In this document: piece after piece, positions 1 to 8,235 of the stretch
Position numbering within the stretch: position 1 is the first letter of the stretch
How the letters are laid out: the number at the start of each line of letters is the position of its first letter
From: Candidatus Tectimicrobiota bacterium
GTDB lineage: Bacteria > JACPUC01
NCBI GenBank assembly: GCA_016192455.1
Contig: JACPUC010000016.1
Span: 1-64,000 of the forward strand
Direction: 5' to 3'
Length of the DNA stretch: 64,000 nt
Translations under genes and position numbers: made by a program
Notes under the pieces: model-generated
What the model was told of the DNA's origin: nothing
Seen by the model: the letters and a program-made list of their open reading frames with translations, nothing else
Databases searched by the model: none

Positions 1-792
1 ATTGGCCATCTGGATGAGGCGCTCCCGGGTCTGGCGCACCTCGTCAAGCTGCAGCGGCGTGTCGCCGAAGGCGATGTCGGGGGAGGCGCCGCCGGAGCCG
101 GTGATGTTGTTCTTCGCGGCTTGGGCGTCGAAGAAGCCATCAATCTCTGCCGCCGAGGGCTGCGGCGCCTCCACGGCCATGCCGTTGATCGCCGGCTCGG
201 GGCCGGCCGAGCCGTCCGGGTTGCGATCCTTCCCCTCGATGGTGAATGAGTTGCCGCGGAAATCGAGCTCGTACTGGGCATCCAGGACGCTCACGGCCGC
301 CGGCGGCGTGGCGAGGTTGGCCTTGCTCACCAGGGCGGTGATGACCTTGCGCGCGCTTGAGTCATTGAGCTTGCCGGTGCTGGTGATGATGACGCGTTGA
401 TCCCGGTCGCGGCTCGGATCGTTGTCGCCGTCGTCGTTATCGGTCACCCGCACCGTGTACGCGCCGTTGCGGAAGGCGACGGTCTCGCTCGCGAAGATGA
501 TGCCGTTGTCACCAAGTGTGGCGGGGTTGCCATCGGGACCGGCCAGGGCTTGCTTGAAGGGGAGCGAGCGGAGGACAGACTTGGCATGCTCCAGCCCGGC
601 CTCGGCGATGAGGAGCGCATCGACGGACTGCCGGTAGTTGGCGCTGGTGCGCAGCGTGAAGACGGTGCTGGAGATGGCGCTCAACCCCAAGATCGACAGC
701 AGGCTGAGCATCACCAGGGCGACCACCATGGCAGTGCCGCGTTCGCCTCGCAGGAACCCCTCGCCATGCTTCGGCGTGCCGACGGTTGGCAT
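1..792 (-). CDS. pilX: PilX-like minor pilin assembly protein (partial, C-terminus off window)
   Basis: This is the first 264 codons of a gene that continues past the left edge. The N-terminus carries the PilX signature: a short basic leader, the segment RGTAMVVALVMLSLLSILG (about residues 19-37) forming the membrane/pilin helix, then ANYRQSVDALLIAEAGLEHA (51-70), the usual AL-AEAGLE stretch of PilX/type IV pilus assembly proteins. The rest is hydrophilic and rich in D/N/G, typical of the pilus-exposed part. The ATG at 792 is preceded by GGAGGGGG about 15 bases upstream. It is the last visible gene of the pilin operon; in known operons a PilY1-type adhesin follows, which would lie outside the window. 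Role as a minor pilin that helps initiate pilus assembly is family knowledge. Confidence 0.85.
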   Translation of the reverse strand, partial: MPTVGTPKHGEGFLRGERGTAMVVALVMLSLLSILGLSAISSTVFTLRTSANYRQSVDALLIAEAGLEHAKSVLRSLPFKQALAGPDGNPATLGDNGIIFASETVAFRNGAYTVRVTDNDDGDNDPSRDRDQRVIITSTGKLNDSSARKVITALVSKANLATPPAAVSVLDAQYELDFRGNSFTIEGKDRNPDGSAGPEPAINGMAVEAPQPSAAEIDGFFDAQAAKNNITGSGGASPDIAFGDTPLQLDEVRQTRERLIQMAN

Positions 793-894
793 TGCCTTTC
801 CCTCACCCCCTCCGAGGGGCCGGAATGGGTTGCACCCTGGTGGGACCACCCTTTCTGCTCTGCCTCCACCGCAGAAGGCGGCGTGTTGCGCCTC

Positions 895-1665
895 CTACCC
901 GTGGTCTGCGTAGTCCTGCACGCCTTGCTCGCTCAACTGCTGGATGCGCCATGTCCCCCCTTCCTGGCGGAAATCCGCCGCGTAGAGGGCCTTGCGCATG
1001 CGCGGCTGGCGCTCGTCAAGGTCATAGGCGGTGAGGAGACGAAACCGTGCGGAGATACTCCCCCCCTGCCGCTGAACGTGGAGTGAGCGCACCTCCACGT
1101 TCTTCAGCACGCGCCGCGCGAAGTAGCGCTCCAGGCGCGCACCGTAGGCTTGCTGCGACAACGTCGCGCCGGCTTCGGCCTGAAAGGAGAAGTCGCGCGT
1201 CAGCAGGCTGAGGAGAGCCGGGACATTGCGCTGCTGAAACGCCATGGCGAACTCCTGGGTGAGGATGCGGCTAACGATCTCTTCCGGCGCCAGCGCGGCG
1301 TCGGCCGGCTGAGCCGAGCCGGCGCCGCCGGGAGCCACACGCGGCGGGGCCTGCGGCTCCTTGGAAACGCCCGCCGCCCCCGCCGCACCTTCGGCGGGGC
1401 GCGTCTCGCCCTCCTTCGACCCCTCCCTCAGGGGAGGCGTCGCGAGCTTGTCCTTGTAAAGGGCGCGGTACCGCGGCGGCAGCTCCTGGTAGTTATCCGT
1501 GAAGTGGACCACGCCGTTCTCGTCCACCCACTTGAAGAGTTGCGCCGCGGCCCCGCCGACGCGCCAGGCGGAGAGAAGCATCAGGCCCACAACGAGCGCC
1601 AGAAACCACCGACCCGTGCCGCCCTGAGAGGAGCGAGGGGTTGTGGTGGTTGCTGCGCCTGCCAT
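895..1665 (-). CDS. DUF4124 domain protein with C-terminal NTF2-like domain, within pilin operon
   Basis: 256 aa. A hydrophobic segment at about 20-42 acts as a signal peptide or anchor. It is followed by a DUF4124 motif (LFKWVDENGVVHFTDNY, about 43-59), a domain common in periplasmic proteins of Gram-negative bacteria and often found beside pilus or envelope genes. After a low-complexity linker, residues about 130-256 (EEIVSRILTQEFAMAF ... GGTWRIQQL) look like a SnoaL/NTF2-type fold. The ATG at 1665 is chosen because GAGGGA lies about 8 bases upstream; longer in-frame starts reach back towards 1779 but add unconserved Arg-rich sequence. It lies between pilW and pilX on the same strand with about 100-base gaps, so it is probably co-transcribed. 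The exact role is unknown. Confidence 0.8.
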   Translation of the reverse strand: MAGAATTTTPRSSQGGTGRWFLALVVGLMLLSAWRVGGAAAQLFKWVDENGVVHFTDNYQELPPRYRALYKDKLATPPLREGSKEGETRPAEGAAGAAGVSKEPQAPPRVAPGGAGSAQPADAALAPEEIVSRILTQEFAMAFQQRNVPALLSLLTRDFSFQAEAGATLSQQAYGARLERYFARRVLKNVEVRSLHVQRQGGSISARFRLLTAYDLDERQPRMRKALYAADFRQEGGTWRIQQLSEQGVQDYADHG

Positions 1666-1765
1666 GCTCGTTTCCCTCGCCTTCACGGTGCTCTCTCCAC
1701 GCTGTTGTGAGGGAGTTCCGCGCCGCGTTCCGCAGAGGTCTTCGCCCGGCTGGCCACTCCGCACC

Positions 1766-2362
1766 CTACGGCGCGGCAAAGCCGGCCAGATTGCGCGGCC
1801 GCACGTAGGTCTCCAGCTTCACCACCTTGTACGTGTTGCTGATGGGATCGAGCCGATTCGTCTGCACGGCGATGAGCACCTTCATGCTGCGAATGGTGTT
1901 GCGCTGGGCCTGCGTCGAGGTATCGATCACCGCCCCGCCATCCTTATCGTAATACTTGAACTGTACCCCTGCGGACGGCTCGAGGTGCTTCACGAGGGTT
2001 TGCTCCGCACCTGCGTTCTCAATCCGGACCAGGCTCGCCGCTCCTTCCTGCGAAACTTCCTTGAACTCCACCTGCTCAAGCGTCCCGTCGTCGTTGAGAT
2101 CGGCCCGGAACGAGACCTGCTTGGGGTTGGCGAGAAGGATCGGGTTGCCGCTGCTGTCGCGGTAGCCGATGGTCCGCAGGTCGCGCAGCATGACATCGAT
2201 GCCGGTCAGCGCCGCCTCGTTCATCGCCACCACCGAGCTCTGGAACTCGTAGACGCGATTCTGGCTGATGAAGACGTTGTAGATCGCCGCCATGACCACA
2301 AATCCGAGACCGACAGAGATGAGCAGCTCAATGAGCGTGAAACCGCGCTGCGTCCTTCCCAT
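1766..2362 (-). CDS. pilW: PilW-type prepilin-like protein
   Basis: 198 aa. The start MGRTQRGFTLIELLISVGLG is a classic type IV prepilin leader: a short basic peptide ending in Gly, cleavage before Phe, Glu at position +5, then a hydrophobic helix. The later sequence (ALTGIDVMLRDLRTIGYRD) is typical of PilW/PilJ-type minor pilins. The ATG at 2362 is preferred over longer in-frame starts because it leaves a normal 7-residue leader and has AGGTGGG just upstream. It follows pilV with a gap of about 80 bases. By family knowledge it is processed by PilD and joins the minor pilin complex at the pilus tip. Confidence 0.88.
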   Translation of the reverse strand: MGRTQRGFTLIELLISVGLGFVVMAAIYNVFISQNRVYEFQSSVVAMNEAALTGIDVMLRDLRTIGYRDSSGNPILLANPKQVSFRADLNDDGTLEQVEFKEVSQEGAASLVRIENAGAEQTLVKHLEPSAGVQFKYYDKDGGAVIDTSTQAQRNTIRSMKVLIAVQTNRLDPISNTYKVVKLETYVRPRNLAGFAAP

Positions 2363-2444
2363 GCCCACCTGCTTTCTCCGCCGGCAACGGACCCTTGGCG
2401 AGGCGCCGCCGCGAACTGAGCCCTTCGCTGCCGTGCTCCACGGG

Positions 2445-2891
2445 CTAACGGCTGATGTAGGTGGCAACGCTCACGCTGGGTGAGGTGCCATCGCTTGCAG
2501 TCCACTCCACGGTCACGGTGATGCGCTTGGTGTTCGCAGGCGCGGCTTCATCTCCTGGCTCAAGCGGCGGATCAACGTCAGTGGTGCGCCGAAAGCCGTC
2601 GTACCCCGGCACCGGATTCTCCACTTCCGCCTCAGGCAGGTTCGCGTAGCCCCGACCCCGCAGCTCTTCAATCTTCGACTGGGCCAGGGTGGTGGCGGTG
2701 GTGAGCTGGCGCGACCGGTAGTTGCCGCTCACCACCGAGATCGAGATGGCCGAGAGCGCCAGCAGCCCGATGCTGAAGATCGACGCGGCCAGCAGCACCT
2801 CGAGCAGCGTGAACCCCTGCTCACCGGCCCTTCGGGTTGAGGAGCAGGCCCCCACCCTCCACAGTGACCCCAACCTCTCTGCGCGTTTCAC
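2445..2891 (-). CDS. pilV: PilV-type prepilin-like protein
   Basis: 148 aa. Residues 24-45 (EQGFTLLEVLLAASIFSIG) form the prepilin cleavage site and N-terminal helix; the following SRQLTTATTLAQSKIEELR is typical of PilV. The start is a GTG whose last two bases overlap the TGA of the upstream fimT gene (GTGA arrangement), which implies translational coupling. The leader of about 25 residues before the Gly-Phe cleavage site is longer than usual. Function as a minor pilin is from the family. Confidence 0.85.
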   Translation of the reverse strand: MKRAERLGSLWRVGACSSTRRAGEQGFTLLEVLLAASIFSIGLLALSAISISVVSGNYRSRQLTTATTLAQSKIEELRGRGYANLPEAEVENPVPGYDGFRRTTDVDPPLEPGDEAAPANTKRITVTVEWTASDGTSPSVSVATYISR

Positions 2892-3421
2892 TGCACTTGC
2901 ACTCCCACAAACGTGATCGTCACCGTCTTCCGGTAGGGCTCGGTGGACGCGGAACTCACCACCACCGTGTTCTGCCCCTGTTGCAGGAACGACCCCTGCA
3001 ACCCTCCTGAAGCGACCTGGTAGAAGCGACCGCGCGTATCGAGGTAGACCTTCTGTCCGGGGATGGAAACGCTCTCAAGGGCGACCCCGCTCGCAACCTC
3101 GGAGACGTTGAGCGTCTCCTCCGTCTCTTCCCCACCCCCCAGGAGCTTGATGAAGGTGACGCGGTTCGCGCTCGCATCGAACTCGATGCGGAAAGGCACC
3201 CCCTCTCCCAAGGCTTTCAGCCGCGCCTCCTGGAGCTTCGACTGGATGCGGCCGGCAACTGATTTCACCCGCGCCGCCTCCAGCATGCTGTCAAATTGGG
3301 GGAGGGCCATGGTCGCCACAATCGCGACGATCCCCATGACGACCATGAGCTCAAAGATCGTGAACCCCGTCCCGCTCCGAACGTGCCGGGGGATCGCGGG
3401 CGTGCACGCCTCCCGAACCAT
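2888..3421 (-). CDS. fimT: GspH/FimT-type pseudopilin, first gene of the pilin operon
   Basis: 177 aa. The leader MVREACTPAIPRHVRSGTG is followed by FTIFELMVVMGIVAIVATMALPQ, a type IV pseudopilin helix with Glu at +5. The pattern AARVKSVAGRIQSKLQEARLKAL and a beta-rich C-terminus match GspH/FimT. The ATG at 3421 has only a weak Shine-Dalgarno (GGAG far upstream); the reading frame stays open to 3751, so the start is uncertain. It heads the operon fimT-pilV-pilW-DUF4124-pilX. A TAGAAT box on the minus strand at 3816-3821, without a convincing -35, could be the promoter; that would give a leader of about 390 bases. Confidence 0.8.
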   Translation of the reverse strand: MVREACTPAIPRHVRSGTGFTIFELMVVMGIVAIVATMALPQFDSMLEAARVKSVAGRIQSKLQEARLKALGEGVPFRIEFDASANRVTFIKLLGGGEETEETLNVSEVASGVALESVSIPGQKVYLDTRGRFYQVASGGLQGSFLQQGQNTVVVSSASTEPYRKTVTITFVGVQVQ

Positions 3422-3916
3422 CCGGCTGCTGCGACTCCGGCGCAACGCTGGCGTCACTTCTCGGACGCTTGACCGGTACAGCTCTCGACGCCCCGCTTGT
3501 GTCACCTCCTCGCAAGGTGTTGCGCCGTGCCTCATGGCTGCGTCGGAGCGACCTCCCTCGAGATCCGCAGGAAACGTCACACCCTCACACCACCCCATCG
3601 CCCTGCGGGCAGCATTCACTTTTCCCCCAATCTTCTTATGGACGGCCGCGCCAGGCAAACCTTGCAGAGTTTCGCGGCGAGGTGGAGCACCCAAGAGAAG
3701 CTCCTGCACTACCTCCCTTGTCCTGCGGTGGAGCGCGATTCCGCGTCTCATCGAGGACTCCCTCTCCGGCGCATCTTCCGGCCCAGCCGCATGCTCGCCT
3801 GGTGCTGCACTCCCTATTCTACTCTTACTCCTTGGCGTGCGTCCGTGAAATTTCTTCAGGACCTCTCGGCAGCGCTCCAGCCGTGAAACGCTCTCAGCAC
3901 CTTGCTGGCTCCAGCG
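3422..3916. other. Intergenic region between pilin operon and hbd
   Basis: About 495 bases with no convincing gene. On the minus strand it is probably the promoter and long leader of the pilin operon; the clearest sign is TAGAAT at 3816-3821. The leader contains a small hairpin-prone stretch at 3473-3532, but it does not match a riboswitch consensus well enough to name. Confidence 0.4.
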
Positions 3917-4771
3917 CTACGTTGTGTAGGTATAGAACCCCTTGCCGGTCTTGCGCCCGAGCTGGCCGGCGCGCACCATCCGGCGCAGCAGGGTCGGCGG
4001 CGCGAAGCGGCTCTCGCGGAACTCCTCGTAGAGCGCCTCGGCGCAGTACATCGCCGTGTCGAGGCCCACCAGGTCGAGGAGGGTGAATGGCCCCATGGGG
4101 TAGCCGCAGCCGAGCTTCATCGCCTTGTCGATGTCCTCGATGCTGCCGATCCCCTCCTCGAGGGCGCGCACCGCATCGATCATGTAAGGGACCAGCAGTC
4201 GGTTGACAATGAACCCCGGCTTGTCCACCGTCGCCACCGGCTGCTTGCCAAGGCTGGCGGCGAAGTCGAAGGCGGCCTGGAAGGTGGCGTCGCTGGTGAC
4301 GATGCTGCGGATCACCTCGACGAGCGCCATGAGAGGCACGGGGTTGAAGAAGTGCAGCCCCACAACCCGCTCCGGTCGCTGCGTCGCCACGGCGATGTCG
4401 ATGATGCAGAGCGTCGAGGTGTTCGAGGCCAGGAGAGCCTCCGGCTTGGCGACCGCGTCGAGGGCCTTGAAGGTCTGCTGCTTCAGCGGCATGTTCTCGG
4501 TCACCGCCTCGACGATGATCTCGCACCCCGCCAGGTCGTCGAGTTTCGTCGTCCCCTGCAGGCGCGCCATGATCTCCGCCTGCCGCGCCGCCTCCAGCTT
4601 GCCCTTGCGCACGCTGCCGGCGAGGAAGTCCTCGATCCTGCCTAGCCCCTTGGCCAGCAGCTCGTCGTTGACCTCCCGCACCACCACGGAGTACCCGGCC
4701 ACCGCCGCCACCTGGGCGATCCCCGCCCCCATCAAGCCGCATCCCACCACCCCAACCTTGCCGATCTGCAT
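3917..4771 (-). CDS. hbd: 3-hydroxyacyl-CoA (3-hydroxybutyryl-CoA) dehydrogenase
   Basis: 284 aa, normal length for the Hbd/PaaH family. The N-terminal Rossmann fold shows the NAD-binding loop GCGLMGAGIAQ (10-20); the catalytic region has SNTST (116-120) and LHFFNPVP with the catalytic His140 and Asn at 190 (GFIVNRLLVPY). The C-terminal all-helical domain includes GCGYPMGPFTLLDLVGLD, diagnostic of short-chain 3-hydroxyacyl-CoA dehydrogenases. It oxidises 3-hydroxyacyl-CoA to 3-ketoacyl-CoA with NAD in the cytoplasm, or runs in reverse in polymer or fermentative pathways. It lies 173 bases downstream of the thiolase gene on the same strand, so the two catalyse consecutive steps and may be co-transcribed through the hairpin-rich spacer. 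Confidence 0.93.
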   Translation of the reverse strand: MQIGKVGVVGCGLMGAGIAQVAAVAGYSVVVREVNDELLAKGLGRIEDFLAGSVRKGKLEAARQAEIMARLQGTTKLDDLAGCEIIVEAVTENMPLKQQTFKALDAVAKPEALLASNTSTLCIIDIAVATQRPERVVGLHFFNPVPLMALVEVIRSIVTSDATFQAAFDFAASLGKQPVATVDKPGFIVNRLLVPYMIDAVRALEEGIGSIEDIDKAMKLGCGYPMGPFTLLDLVGLDTAMYCAEALYEEFRESRFAPPTLLRRMVRAGQLGRKTGKGFYTYTT

Positions 4772-4855
4772 CGTTCAGCCCCTCGATCGTCATCGATGTG
4801 TTGCAGACTACCGTAGTGTTGTGAGGGGCTCTTGCTCCCCCACATCCCCTGTTCC

Positions 4856-4883
4856 GTAGGGGCGGTTCGCGAACCGCCCCTAC
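4856..4883. repeat. 28-bp perfect palindrome between thiolase and hbd genes
   Basis: The arms GTAGGGGCGGTTCG and CGAACCGCCCCTAC join without a spacer into a perfect 28-bp palindrome. It lies in the 173-base spacer between the two genes. Palindromes of this GTAGGGGCGGTTCG type recur as dispersed REP-like elements in several high-GC or thermophilic lineages, from memory. Only one copy is seen in this window. Confidence 0.8.
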
Positions 4884-4894
4884 CAGCCGGGGTG

Positions 4895-4919
4895 TGCGAG
4901 GGGGCGCGGCCCCCTCGCA
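4895..4919. repeat. Strong GC hairpin downstream of thiolase gene
   Basis: TGCGAGGGGGC and GCCCCCTCGCA form an 11-bp perfect stem with a GCG loop. On the minus strand a short T tract precedes rather than follows the stem, so it is not a classic intrinsic terminator. It may attenuate transcription or stabilise RNA between the thiolase and hbd genes. Confidence 0.6.
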
Positions 4920-4944
4920 GAAAAACTTCTACACAAGAAGGTTC

Positions 4945-6126
4945 CTACAGCGCCTCGAGGACGAGCGCGATCCCTTGGCCCCCGCCGATGCAGGCCGTCG
5001 CCAGCCCGAACCTCTTCTGCCGGCGGCGCAGCTCGTAGAGGATGGTCAAGGTCAGCCGTGCGCCGGTCGCCGCCAGGGGATGACCAAGGGCGATAGCGCC
5101 GCCGTTGACGTTGGTGATCTGCCGGTTCAGCCCCAGTTCCTTCTCGACCGCCAGGTACTGCGGCGAGAAGGCCTCGTTCACCTCGATGAGGTCCATCTCC
5201 CCGAGCCGCATCCCGGCGCGCCCCAGGGCCTGCTTCGAGGCCGGCGCCGGGCCGATGCCCATGATCGTCGGATCGCACCCCGCCACGCCCCACGACACCA
5301 AGCGGCCGAGCGGCGACAGCCCGCGCTCGGCTGCAATCTTCGCCGTCGTCAGGACCATGGCGCCGCCGCCGTCGTTGATGCCGCTGGCGGTGCCGGCGGT
5401 GATGACACCGTCCTTCTTGAAGACCGGCGCCAGCTTCGCCAGCCCCGCGAGCGCCGTCTCCGGCCGGGGGTGCTCATCCACCTCGAAGCTCACCGGCCCG
5501 GAGCGCGATTTCACCTCCACCGGCACGATCTCCTCCTTCAGGAAGCCGGCCTTGATCGCCGCGGCGGCGCGCTGCTGGCTGGTGTAGGCGAACGTATCCA
5601 CCTCCTCGCGAGTGATGCCGTAGCGCTGCGCCAGGTTCTCCGCCGTGATCGCCATGGGGAGATTGGGGTAGTAGTCGTTCAGGCCGTCCCACAGGGCATC
5701 CTCCAGCTTGCCCTGCCCAAGGCCGATGCCGGTGCGCGCCCCCCGCACCACGAAGGGCGTCTGCGTCATGTTCTCCGCTCCCCCGGCCAGGACGAAGTCC
5801 GCCTCCCCCAGCAGGAGGCGATGGGCCCCCTGCACGACCGCCTCGAAACCCGAGCCGCAGAGCCGATTCACCGTCACCGCCGGCGTCTCGATCGGCACGC
5901 CGCAGCGCAGGCCGACGTGGCGGGCCAGGTAGGCGGCGTCGCGACTGCTCTGGATGACGTTGCCGAAGATGACGTGGCCGATCTCCGCCGGCGCCACCCC
6001 CGAGCGCTGCAGCGCCGCCTGCGCGGCAATCACCCCCAAGTCGGTCGCCGTGTGGTCCTTCAGCGCTCCGCAGAACTTGCCGAAGGCCGTTCTCACCCCG
6101 CCCAGAATGACGACATCGGATGCCAT
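4945..6126 (-). CDS. Acetyl-CoA acetyltransferase (thiolase)
   Basis: 393 aa, standard thiolase length. The nucleophilic Cys90 lies in NRLCGSGFEA; the second active-site block GGAIALGHPLAATGARL carries the catalytic His, and the third Cys is in ATACIGGGQG near the C-terminus. Together these define a thiolase II/acetoacetyl-CoA thiolase-like enzyme. The ATG at 6126 is preceded by GGGAGGAGAGC, an excellent ribosome site; the frame is open upstream but noncoding in character. A minus-strand promoter at 6227-6255 would give a leader of about 95 bases. Together with the downstream hbd it forms a two-step module between acetyl-CoA, acetoacetyl-CoA and 3-hydroxybutyryl-CoA. Confidence 0.94.
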   Translation of the reverse strand: MASDVVILGGVRTAFGKFCGALKDHTATDLGVIAAQAALQRSGVAPAEIGHVIFGNVIQSSRDAAYLARHVGLRCGVPIETPAVTVNRLCGSGFEAVVQGAHRLLLGEADFVLAGGAENMTQTPFVVRGARTGIGLGQGKLEDALWDGLNDYYPNLPMAITAENLAQRYGITREEVDTFAYTSQQRAAAAIKAGFLKEEIVPVEVKSRSGPVSFEVDEHPRPETALAGLAKLAPVFKKDGVITAGTASGINDGGGAMVLTTAKIAAERGLSPLGRLVSWGVAGCDPTIMGIGPAPASKQALGRAGMRLGEMDLIEVNEAFSPQYLAVEKELGLNRQITNVNGGAIALGHPLAATGARLTLTILYELRRRQKRFGLATACIGGGQGIALVLEAL

Positions 6127-6226
6127 GCTCTCCTCCCAATGCTCTCGCCCTCGGTGCGCCCGCCTCCGCTGCGGCCCAGCCGCCGCCAGCGCGCAGCCAC
6201 TCGCCTGATTCTCCTGGATGGTTCTT

Positions 6227-6255
6227 ATTATACCGTTTGGAGCAGAGTCCGACAG
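6227..6255 (-). promoter_or_regulatory. Sigma-70-type promoter for the thiolase-hbd genes
   Basis: Reading the minus strand, CTGTCG (6250-6255) is separated by 17 bases from a perfect TATAAT (6227-6232). The -35 is weak but the -10 and spacing are consensus, and the box stands out in a GC-rich region 100 bases upstream of the thiolase start. Confidence 0.6.
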
Positions 6256-6425
6256 GGTGAAAAGCTGCACCCTCCTCCGCTCCCCTCCGGCGGCTGGGTG
6301 CCGCGGCCTTCAGCAGTAGGCGCCCCGACCCGGGGGACGCAACCGCGGCGAAGCACGGGCGCGGGGCGCCGCTGGCCAGCAGCAGGCAACGCTCCTCTCA
6401 TCGCGACGGGGAGATTCTCCATCAT

Positions 6426-6464
6426 TTGACAGAACAATTTCCAAGACGTACCTATTAGGGTACT
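6426..6464 (+). promoter_or_regulatory. Candidate promoter with overlapping inverted repeat upstream of radical SAM gene
   Basis: A perfect TTGACA lies at 6426-6431. Seventeen bases on, the -10 region is poor (TACCTA), or TATTAG at 21 bases. It overlaps an inverted repeat GTACC-N6-GGTAC (6448-6463), so a regulator could bind across the -10 region. A weak promoter needing an activator is one reading. Confidence 0.4.
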
Positions 6465-6659
6465 TCGCCGATCAGGAGCGGCAGCCGCGCCGGAGAGACC
6501 GCCCCCTGAAGTTCTTGGGCTGCCGACGGCCTGGTTCGCCCCTCGATCGTGCACCCAGGGGTCGTCCCCTACGAGCTCGTCCGCAAGGAGTTATGGGGAC
6601 GGACCTGCCCGACCACCCCAGATCACGAGACCCAGCACCAGCGCGGGAAAGGATGCCGG

Positions 6660-8057
6660 ATGGCTTCGACTGCAAGGAGAGGCGCCAATGAGGAGGAGGC
6701 GCCACAGCCTCCCCTGGCTGCGCCGCACCACCCCCACACGCGCGGGACCGCGCCCGATCAGCCGAAAGCGGCGAACGACGCGGTCACGAAGCGCTACGGC
6801 ACGGGGGGGAAGCCGCCGTTCGTCGATCTCGACTTCACGCAGTCCCCCTTCATCGTCATCTGGGAGGTGACGCGCGCCTGCGACCTCGCCTGCGTGCACT
6901 GCCGGGCCGAGGCCATGCCGACGCGGCACCCCCTCGAGTTCACCACCGAAGAGGGCTTCGCGCTCCTCGACGAGATGCGGCGCTTCGGCCGCCCCCTCCT
7001 TGTGCTCACCGGCGGCGACCCGATGAAGCGGCCCGACGTCTACGACTTCATCGAGTACGGCAGCAAGCTTGGGCTGCGCGTGACGATGACGCCCTCCGGC
7101 ACCCCCTTGATGACCAAGGAGGTCATCGCCCGCTGCCAGGAAAAGGGGTTGACGCACCTGGCGGTAAGCCTAGACGGGCCGACGAGGGAGACCCATGACG
7201 CCTTCCGCCGCGTCGACGGCTCCTTCGACTGGACCCTCAACATCCTGCGCTGGGCGCGGGAGCTCAACGTCAGCACCCAGATCAACACCACGGTGACGCG
7301 CCACAACCTGAACGTCTTTGACGCCCTGCGCGACCTCATCGAGCCCCTCGGCATCCTCCTCTGGAGCGTCTTCTTCCTCGTCCCCACGGGGCGCGGGCGG
7401 GCCGAGGACGAGGTCTCCGCCGAGGACTACGAGCGTGTCTTCGCCACGCTCTACGAGCTGACCAAGACCGCCTCCTTCGACATCAAGACGACGGCGGCCC
7501 CCCACTACCGCCGCTACGTCGTGCAGCAGCGCGCCGCCGAACGCAAGGCGGCCCGTCTGGCCGGGCAGGCGGACAGCCAGGCGCCGTTCCTTACCGGCGG
7601 GATCGGCTTCGCCATGGCCGGCGGCCTCGGCGGGGGCATCAGCCGCGCCGCCAAGAGCGTCAACGATGCGAACGGCTTCGTCTTCATCTCGCACACCGGC
7701 GACGTCTACCCGAGCGGCTTCCTCCCCTTGAGCGGCGGCAACGTGCGCCGGCGCAGCCTGGTGGACATCTACCGCCACAGCGAGCTCTTCACCACCCTGC
7801 GCGACTATGACCAGCTCAAGGGCAAATGCGGCGTCTGCGAGTTCGTCTCCATTTGCGGCGGATCGCGGGCGCGCGCCTACGGCATGTTCGGCGACTACCT
7901 GGAGAGCGACCCGTTCTGCGCCTATATTCCAACTCCCTACCAGCGCCTGGTGGAGCGCGGCGAGGCCGAGCCCGCGCACGACTACTTTGCGCAGCGCCTG
8001 CTGGCACGCGGGCATGGCAACCTCGTCCCCCTCGTGCCGCGGGCGCCCGCGGCCTGA
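6660..8057 (+). CDS. Radical SAM/SPASM domain protein (NirJ/PqqE-like, TIGR04053-type)
   Basis: 465 aa. The radical SAM cluster motif is CDLACVHC (Cys74, Cys78, Cys81), followed by LVLTGGDPMKRPD. The C-terminal SPASM region (about 390-420, GKCGVCEFVSICGGSRARAYG ending ESDPFC) can bind one or two extra Fe-S clusters. The order and spacing resemble heme-modifying (NirJ/AhbD) and peptide-maturase SPASM enzymes; the sequence best fits the TIGR04053 group, whose substrate is not established to my knowledge. The first 50 residues are disordered and His/Pro-rich. The ATG at 6660 is chosen because the preceding in-frame sequence is unconserved. No short precursor peptide gene or heme d1 gene is adjacent; the next gene is glnE, 178 bases downstream. 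Confidence 0.85.
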   Translation: MASTARRGANEEEAPQPPLAAPHHPHTRGTAPDQPKAANDAVTKRYGTGGKPPFVDLDFTQSPFIVIWEVTRACDLACVHCRAEAMPTRHPLEFTTEEGFALLDEMRRFGRPLLVLTGGDPMKRPDVYDFIEYGSKLGLRVTMTPSGTPLMTKEVIARCQEKGLTHLAVSLDGPTRETHDAFRRVDGSFDWTLNILRWARELNVSTQINTTVTRHNLNVFDALRDLIEPLGILLWSVFFLVPTGRGRAEDEVSAEDYERVFATLYELTKTASFDIKTTAAPHYRRYVVQQRAAERKAARLAGQADSQAPFLTGGIGFAMAGGLGGGISRAAKSVNDANGFVFISHTGDVYPSGFLPLSGGNVRRRSLVDIYRHSELFTTLRDYDQLKGKCGVCEFVSICGGSRARAYGMFGDYLESDPFCAYIPTPYQRLVERGEAEPAHDYFAQRLLARGHGNLVPLVPRAPAA

Positions 8058-8235
8058 CGCCGCCGCTGCCGCGGGTCGAGGCCAAACGGTTCGCAGCGGC
8101 GCCGCCCTCCCCGCATCCAGGGTTCGAGCCGCCGGCTGCGTCGCCGCGGGTGGTTGTGTCGTCGCGCCTCCGCCTTGGGTTCCTTCGCCCCGGCAAGCAC
8201 GCAGATGTCGTTGGAATGCTCCTCGAGGCGTGGTG

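Larger units (their letters stand above)
6127..6659. other. Divergent control region between thiolase and radical SAM genes
   Basis: About 530 bases without a supported gene. It holds the minus-strand promoter at 6227-6255 and a candidate plus-strand promoter near 6426. Nothing else was recognised. Confidence 0.5.

Noticed and set aside
3473-3537. c-di-GMP (GEMM) riboswitch in the pilin operon leader
   Set aside because: A short GCAACACC/GGTGACACAAGC hairpin recalls GEMM, but the conserved GGCAAACC, ACGCAAAGCC and tetraloop-receptor parts are missing.
3651-3690. GGCAAACC on the plus strand as a GEMM core
   Set aside because: The partner ACGCAAAGCC and the second helix are absent, and the strand is opposite to the pilin operon.
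8110-8150. tRNA T-arm-like GGGTTCGAGCC
   Set aside because: No acceptor, D-arm or anticodon stem could be built around it.
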